DNA of 6,002 nucleotides from Christensenella sp. UBA7102 (GTDB lineage Bacteria > Bacillota > Clostridia > Christensenellales > UBA1750). The notes below the pieces were generated by a model. The model was given only the letters and a program-made list of their open reading frames with translations. It was not told the DNA's origin and ran no database searches. The translations under genes were made by a program, and so were the position numbers. Below are positions 5,575 through 6,002 of this stretch, piece after piece. The DNA lies in NCBI GenBank assembly GCA_002492415.1, contig DKYK01000016.1:1-6002 (forward strand), given 5' to 3'. How positions within the stretch are numbered: position 1 is the stretch's first letter; each line of letters opens with the position of its first letter.

Positions 5575-6002
5575 TTACTTGGTCAGAACGGAGACGCCGG
5601 TGTCGGTCACAGCGCCGCCGAGGCTCTCGCCGTTCAGCGCAGCCACAGCCGCCTTCACGCCCTCGTAGCCCATCACGTCGGGGTTCTGAGCCATGGTCGC
5701 CAGCAGGTAGCCATCCTGGATCAGGCCCAGGATCGCGTCGGACTTATCGAAGCCCACGCCCACGATCGCGTCGGAGCCAGAAGCCTTGATCGCGTTGCCC
5801 GCGCCGGTGGTGGAACCCTCGTTGCAGCCGAAGATGCCCACGACGCCCTGGATCACATAGTTCTCAGCGATGGTCTGGCTCTTGGCGGCGTCGCCCTCGC
5901 CATACTGGGTCTCCAGCAGCTCAAACGCCGTGCCCTCGAACGCAGAGCGGAAGCCTTCCTCACGCATGACGCAGGAGGCGGTGGCGGCGTTCACGTTGAT
6001 GA
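5575..6002 (-). CDS. Sugar ABC transporter substrate-binding protein, RbsB-like (C-terminal part, 5' end outside window)
   Basis: This is the C-terminal ~142 residues of a periplasmic-binding-protein-fold sugar receptor (Peripla_BP_4/RbsB type), which would capture a sugar outside the membrane and deliver it to an RbsC-like permease. The frame stays open to the window edge, so the GTG at 5994 is internal and the signal peptide and N-lobe lie outside. Family features visible are the hinge-region segment GIFGCNEGSTTGAGNAI, where Asn-Glu stands in place of the more common Asn-Asp, then IVGVGFDKSDA, and the closing stretch ATMAQNPDVMGYEGVKAA, which matches the conserved Q-x-P-x-x-MG region of the family. 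It ends with TAA at 5577-5575, just before a strong hairpin. The sugar cannot be read from this part. Its position directly upstream of a YesN/YesM pair and a sugar isomerase suggests a shared sugar, which is inference. The permease and active ATPase are not in the window. Confidence 0.9.
   Translation of the reverse strand, partial: INVNAATASCVMREEGFRSAFEGTAFELLETQYGEGDAAKSQTIAENYVIQGVVGIFGCNEGSTTGAGNAIKASGSDAIVGVGFDKSDAILGLIQDGYLLATMAQNPDVMGYEGVKAAVAALNGESLGGAVTDTGVSVLTK

Noticed and set aside
1..6002. CRISPR arrays, tRNA or rRNA genes, insertion sequences and riboswitches.
   Set aside because: No spaced repeats, cloverleaf, transposase motif or recognisable aptamer was seen; the gaps between genes are short.

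Overview
The window looks like Clostridia (low-GC Gram-positive phylum, but a GC-rich member). The evidence is a YesM/YesN-type two-component pair beside an RbsB-like sugar-binding protein, strong AGGAGG-type ribosome binding sites, and an Rrf2 regulator of the Clostridia style. I cannot name a genus. All six supported genes lie on the minus strand, so transcription runs from high to low coordinates.

Layout in transcription order: (1) 6002-5575, the C-terminal part of a sugar ABC transporter substrate-binding protein, cut by the window edge. (2) 5558-5523, an intrinsic terminator with a perfect 10-bp stem. (3) about 5499-5470, a probable promoter. (4) 5448-3859, a YesN-like receiver/AraC response regulator. 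(5) 3836-2790, a short YesM-like histidine kinase with two membrane helices and essentially no external domain. (6) 2793-1312, a protein with the full two-domain architecture of an RbsA/MglA sugar transporter ATPase in which nearly every catalytic motif has been lost; it overlaps the kinase by 4 bases (ATGA). (7) 1270-584, a D-lyxose/D-mannose-type sugar isomerase with intact metal ligands. (8) 518-108, an Rrf2-family regulator with three cysteines, followed by a possible weak terminator.

Genes 4 to 7 are tightly packed (gaps of 22, -4 and 41 bases) and probably form one operon. The most interesting point is the combination of a kinase with no visible sensor domain and a catalytically dead sugar-transporter ATPase. 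I infer that the dead ATPase may be a signalling adaptor that reports the state of a sugar permease to the kinase, which then drives the AraC-type regulator and, through it, uptake and isomerisation of a pentose or hexose. The loss of motifs is read directly from the sequence; the signalling role is a hypothesis.
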